The notes under the pieces: generated by a model
Database searches by the model: none
What the model saw: the letters and a program-made list of their open reading frames with translations, nothing else
What the model was told of the DNA's origin: nothing
Position numbers and translations under genes: made by a program
From: an uncultured Lachnospiraceae bacterium
Lineage (GTDB): Bacteria; Bacillota; Clostridia; Lachnospirales; Lachnospiraceae
Direction: 5' to 3'
Length of the DNA: 8,225 bases
NCBI GenBank assembly: GCA_902796045.1
Contig: CADBNQ010000068.1
Coordinates: forward strand, 1-8,225
In this document: in pieces, positions 6,225-8,225 of the stretch
Layout of the letters: the number at the start of each line of letters is the position of its first letter
Position numbering within the stretch: the first letter of the stretch is position 1

Positions 6225-7403
6225 ATGCATACATCATATGAGAATAATAGAATCATTATATATCTGGAGGGAAATCTCGACTCGAATAATGCCGGGGAGA
6301 TCAGTGATGCCCTTGACAGGATCATCAAAGAGAATCCGGAGTATGATCCGGTGATTGATGCCGGAGAATTACAATATATCTCCAGTTCAGGTCTGCGGGT
6401 CCTCCTCAGGATTGCCAAAAGCCAAAGCAGGCCTCTGGTGGTTCGCAGCGTCACCCCTGAAATCTATGAGATTCTGGAGGTGACCGGCTTTACCGAGATT
6501 CTCGAAGTCCACAGAAAGCTCCGTGAAATATCCCTGGACGGCTGTGCGATCATTGGTCAGGGTGCCCAAGGGACTGTATACCGTCTGGATGCGGATACTG
6601 TCGTGAAGGTCTACGACCATCCCGACAGCCTTCCGCTCATAGAGAATGAGCGGGAACTGTCCAGAAAAGCATTTTTAAGCGGCATTCCGACAGCGATCTC
6701 CTATGATATTGTAAAGGTTGGCGATCAGTACGGTGCCGTCTATGAGATGCTCAGGGCCACTACCTACAGTGATCTGCTCAAAGAACATCCTGAACAGAAA
6801 GAGGACATCGTCCGGAAGTATGCGTATTTCATACGGGATTTTCACAAAACAGAGCTGAAACAAGGCCAGCTGCCGGAGGCAAAAGCTGTCTTTCTAAAGT
6901 ACCTTGACCAGCTTCGTCATCTTCTTGAAGAGGACCTGTACAGCAGGCTTTATGACCTCTTTGAGGCAATGCCGGAGAACTATCACGCCATACACGGTGA
7001 TATTCAGATGAAAAATATCATGCTCAGCGGAGAAGAGTCTCTCCTGATCGATATGGAAACCCTGAGTGTGGGAGATCCTGTTTTTGACCTGATGAGCCTG
7101 TATATAACCTACGTTCTTTTCAATGAAGATGATCCGGATGATACCCGGACATTTCTTGGAATGACAGACGAAATGAGCAGATTCGTCTGGGAGAAGACCC
7201 TGGAATACTATTTTGATGACCGGGACAAAAGAACATCTGCAGAGGCCGAAAAAAAGATCCGTGTTGCAGCCTGCATACGCTTTCTCTTCCAGACAGTCAT
7301 CCTGGAACTGGGCAAGCCGGAGTTCCGGCAGGTACGTATCCATCGCGCTCTGACATATCTTGCTGACCTGGTGGGACAGGTCGATTCACTTGCAATTGGT
7401 TGA
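6225..7403 (+). CDS. STAS domain fused to an APH-like kinase (TIGR02172-like)
   Basis: The protein has 392 residues from ATG 6225; an ATG at 6210 would add five. Residues 1-95 are a STAS (anti-sigma-factor antagonist, SpoIIAA-like) domain: IIIYLEGNLDSNNAGEI (10-26) and YISSSGLRVLL (51-61), where Ser54 aligns with the phosphorylated Ser of SpoIIAA. Residues 105-360 are a kinase of the aminoglycoside/choline phosphotransferase type: glycine loop GQGAQGTVYRL (111-121), ATP-binding Lys in VVKVY (K128), Glu-rich ENERE (140-144), GIPTAISYDIVKVGDQYG (153-170), catalytic HGDIQMKN (257-264, D259 and N264), and metal-binding LIDMETLSVGDP (274-285, D276). The kinase half resembles the TIGR02172 family. 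All core catalytic residues are present, so an active enzyme is expected; the substrate is unknown. It starts 18 bp after cysQ and is probably in the same operon. Phosphorylation of the attached STAS domain is an attractive but untested possibility. Confidence 0.85.
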   Translation: MHTSYENNRIIIYLEGNLDSNNAGEISDALDRIIKENPEYDPVIDAGELQYISSSGLRVLLRIAKSQSRPLVVRSVTPEIYEILEVTGFTEILEVHRKLREISLDGCAIIGQGAQGTVYRLDADTVVKVYDHPDSLPLIENERELSRKAFLSGIPTAISYDIVKVGDQYGAVYEMLRATTYSDLLKEHPEQKEDIVRKYAYFIRDFHKTELKQGQLPEAKAVFLKYLDQLRHLLEEDLYSRLYDLFEAMPENYHAIHGDIQMKNIMLSGEESLLIDMETLSVGDPVFDLMSLYITYVLFNEDDPDDTRTFLGMTDEMSRFVWEKTLEYYFDDRDKRTSAEAEKKIRVAACIRFLFQTVILELGKPEFRQVRIHRALTYLADLVGQVDSLAIG

Positions 7404-7437
7404 TACTATCTGAACAGATGACAACGGGGGAAGAACT

Positions 7438-8225
7438 ATGCATGATTATCTGCTTGAAACAAGACTGAAAGAGGAAGAACCTGATCTGCATACACGGGTG
7501 AAAAACAGCTCCTTTGTGCTTCAGGAAATGCTTGACTCCTTTACCACGTGGTTTCCTGATTTCACTGACCATTCCATACTCCACAGCATGGATGTACTGG
7601 AATACTGTAATTGGCTGCTGGGAGACCAGGTACTGAAACTGACCATAGGGGAATGCTATGTTCTGATCATGTCCTGCTACCTGCATGATGTCGGAATGGG
7701 AGTCAGCCGGGATAATTTTGCTGCCTTCACCAGGAAGATTGGTATGGAGGATTACATGCGCAGGCATCCCGATGTACCAGAGGCCGAGATTATCCGGCAG
7801 TTTCATCAGGAGTTCAGCGGTCTCTTTATCCGGAAATATGCGGATCTGTTCGATTTCCCCTCTGAAGAATTACTGTTTGCCACCATACAGGTGTCCAGAG
7901 GCCATCGGAAGACAGACCTCTATGATGAGAAAGAGTATCCTGTTCTTAAGACACCGTATGGTATTATCCGCACGGCATTTCTCTCTGCCGTCCTGCGTCT
8001 GGCAGATGAAATAGATGTAGCTGCCGACCGGAACCCGGAGCTTCTCTTCGACACATCCAAACTGACGAAGCAGAAGGATATCGATGCCTTTGGAGTCCAT
8101 GAATCCATCAGGACCGTAGAACTGACCGGGGAGAACATCATCCTTCATACAAAGCCAAAAGAACCGAGATTTGTATCACTGGTGGAGGATCTGTCAGAAA
8201 AGATCCAGGAAACCCTGGATTACTG
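7438..8225 (+). CDS. HD-domain phosphohydrolase-like protein, truncated by the right edge
   Basis: The frame opens at ATG 7438 behind a GGGGGAAG ribosome site and stays open to the end of the window (262 full codons); the C-terminus is not seen. The metal-dependent HD signature is complete: DHSILHSMDVLEY (44-56, H45/H49), a hydrophobic helix ending in YLHDVGMG (81-88, H83-D84), SRGHRKTDLYDE (153-164, H156), and RLADEIDVAAD (187-197, D190). The spacing of an N-terminal DHSxxHS and YLHDVGMG resembles HD domains that often stand before other modules, such as histidine-kinase-like ATPase domains, so the missing part may hold another domain. HD proteins hydrolyse phosphomonoesters or phosphodiesters, often nucleotides; the substrate here is unknown. 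The gene begins 34 bp after the STAS-kinase and is probably its operon partner. Confidence 0.85.
   Translation, partial: MHDYLLETRLKEEEPDLHTRVKNSSFVLQEMLDSFTTWFPDFTDHSILHSMDVLEYCNWLLGDQVLKLTIGECYVLIMSCYLHDVGMGVSRDNFAAFTRKIGMEDYMRRHPDVPEAEIIRQFHQEFSGLFIRKYADLFDFPSEELLFATIQVSRGHRKTDLYDEKEYPVLKTPYGIIRTAFLSAVLRLADEIDVAADRNPELLFDTSKLTKQKDIDAFGVHESIRTVELTGENIILHTKPKEPRFVSLVEDLSEKIQETLDY

Noticed and set aside
7297..7806. A 169-codon minus-strand frame across the STAS-kinase/HD junction
   Set aside because: It overlaps two genes with complete catalytic motifs on the other strand and has no coding signature of its own.

Overview
The window looks like chromosome of a Gram-positive anaerobe of the class Clostridia, most likely the family Lachnospiraceae. 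The reasons are strong AGGAGG-type ribosome binding sites, moderate GC content, lipoprotein signals typical of Firmicutes, and protein families common in that group: a NUDIX_N-type hydrolase, an MJ1477/TM1410 glycosidase-like lipoprotein, and a STAS domain fused to a TIGR02172-like kinase. This placement is inferred from family recognition, not from a database search. I see no tRNA, rRNA, CRISPR array, insertion sequence or phage gene.

Layout. Bases 2-112 are the 3' end of a plus-strand PHP-domain phosphoesterase gene. It converges on a minus-strand pair: a Nudix hydrolase (148-768) and, upstream of it, a large lipoprotein with a GH114/TM1410-like glycosidase domain (816 to about 3194). A divergent intergenic region (about 3195-3385) carries promoters in both directions and a pair of 11-bp direct repeats. 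To its right is a small plus-strand lipoprotein gene (3386-4030) ending at a clear rho-independent terminator (4088-4112). A new promoter (-10 at 4171-4176) then starts a tightly spaced plus-strand cluster: sulfotransferase (4219-5385), CysQ-type PAP phosphatase (5424-6206), STAS-kinase fusion (6225-7403) and an HD-domain protein (7438 to past the right edge).

How the genes may work together. The sulfotransferase and CysQ pair makes biochemical sense: PAPS-dependent sulfotransfer releases PAP, a product inhibitor that CysQ hydrolyses to AMP. The two genes that follow are regulatory in character: a phospho-acceptor STAS module joined to an APH-like kinase, then an HD phosphohydrolase. The four may form one transcription unit combining a sulfation chemistry with a signalling module; that link is inferred from spacing only.

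The most unusual item is the large lipoprotein. Its TM1410-like barrel motifs appear in the wrong order: the motifs that normally form the C-terminal half come before those that normally form the N-terminal half. This is what a circularly permuted glycosidase barrel would look like. The second most interesting items are the PhoB-box-like direct repeats in front of the small lipoprotein and the sulfotransferase/CysQ/STAS-kinase/HD cluster.
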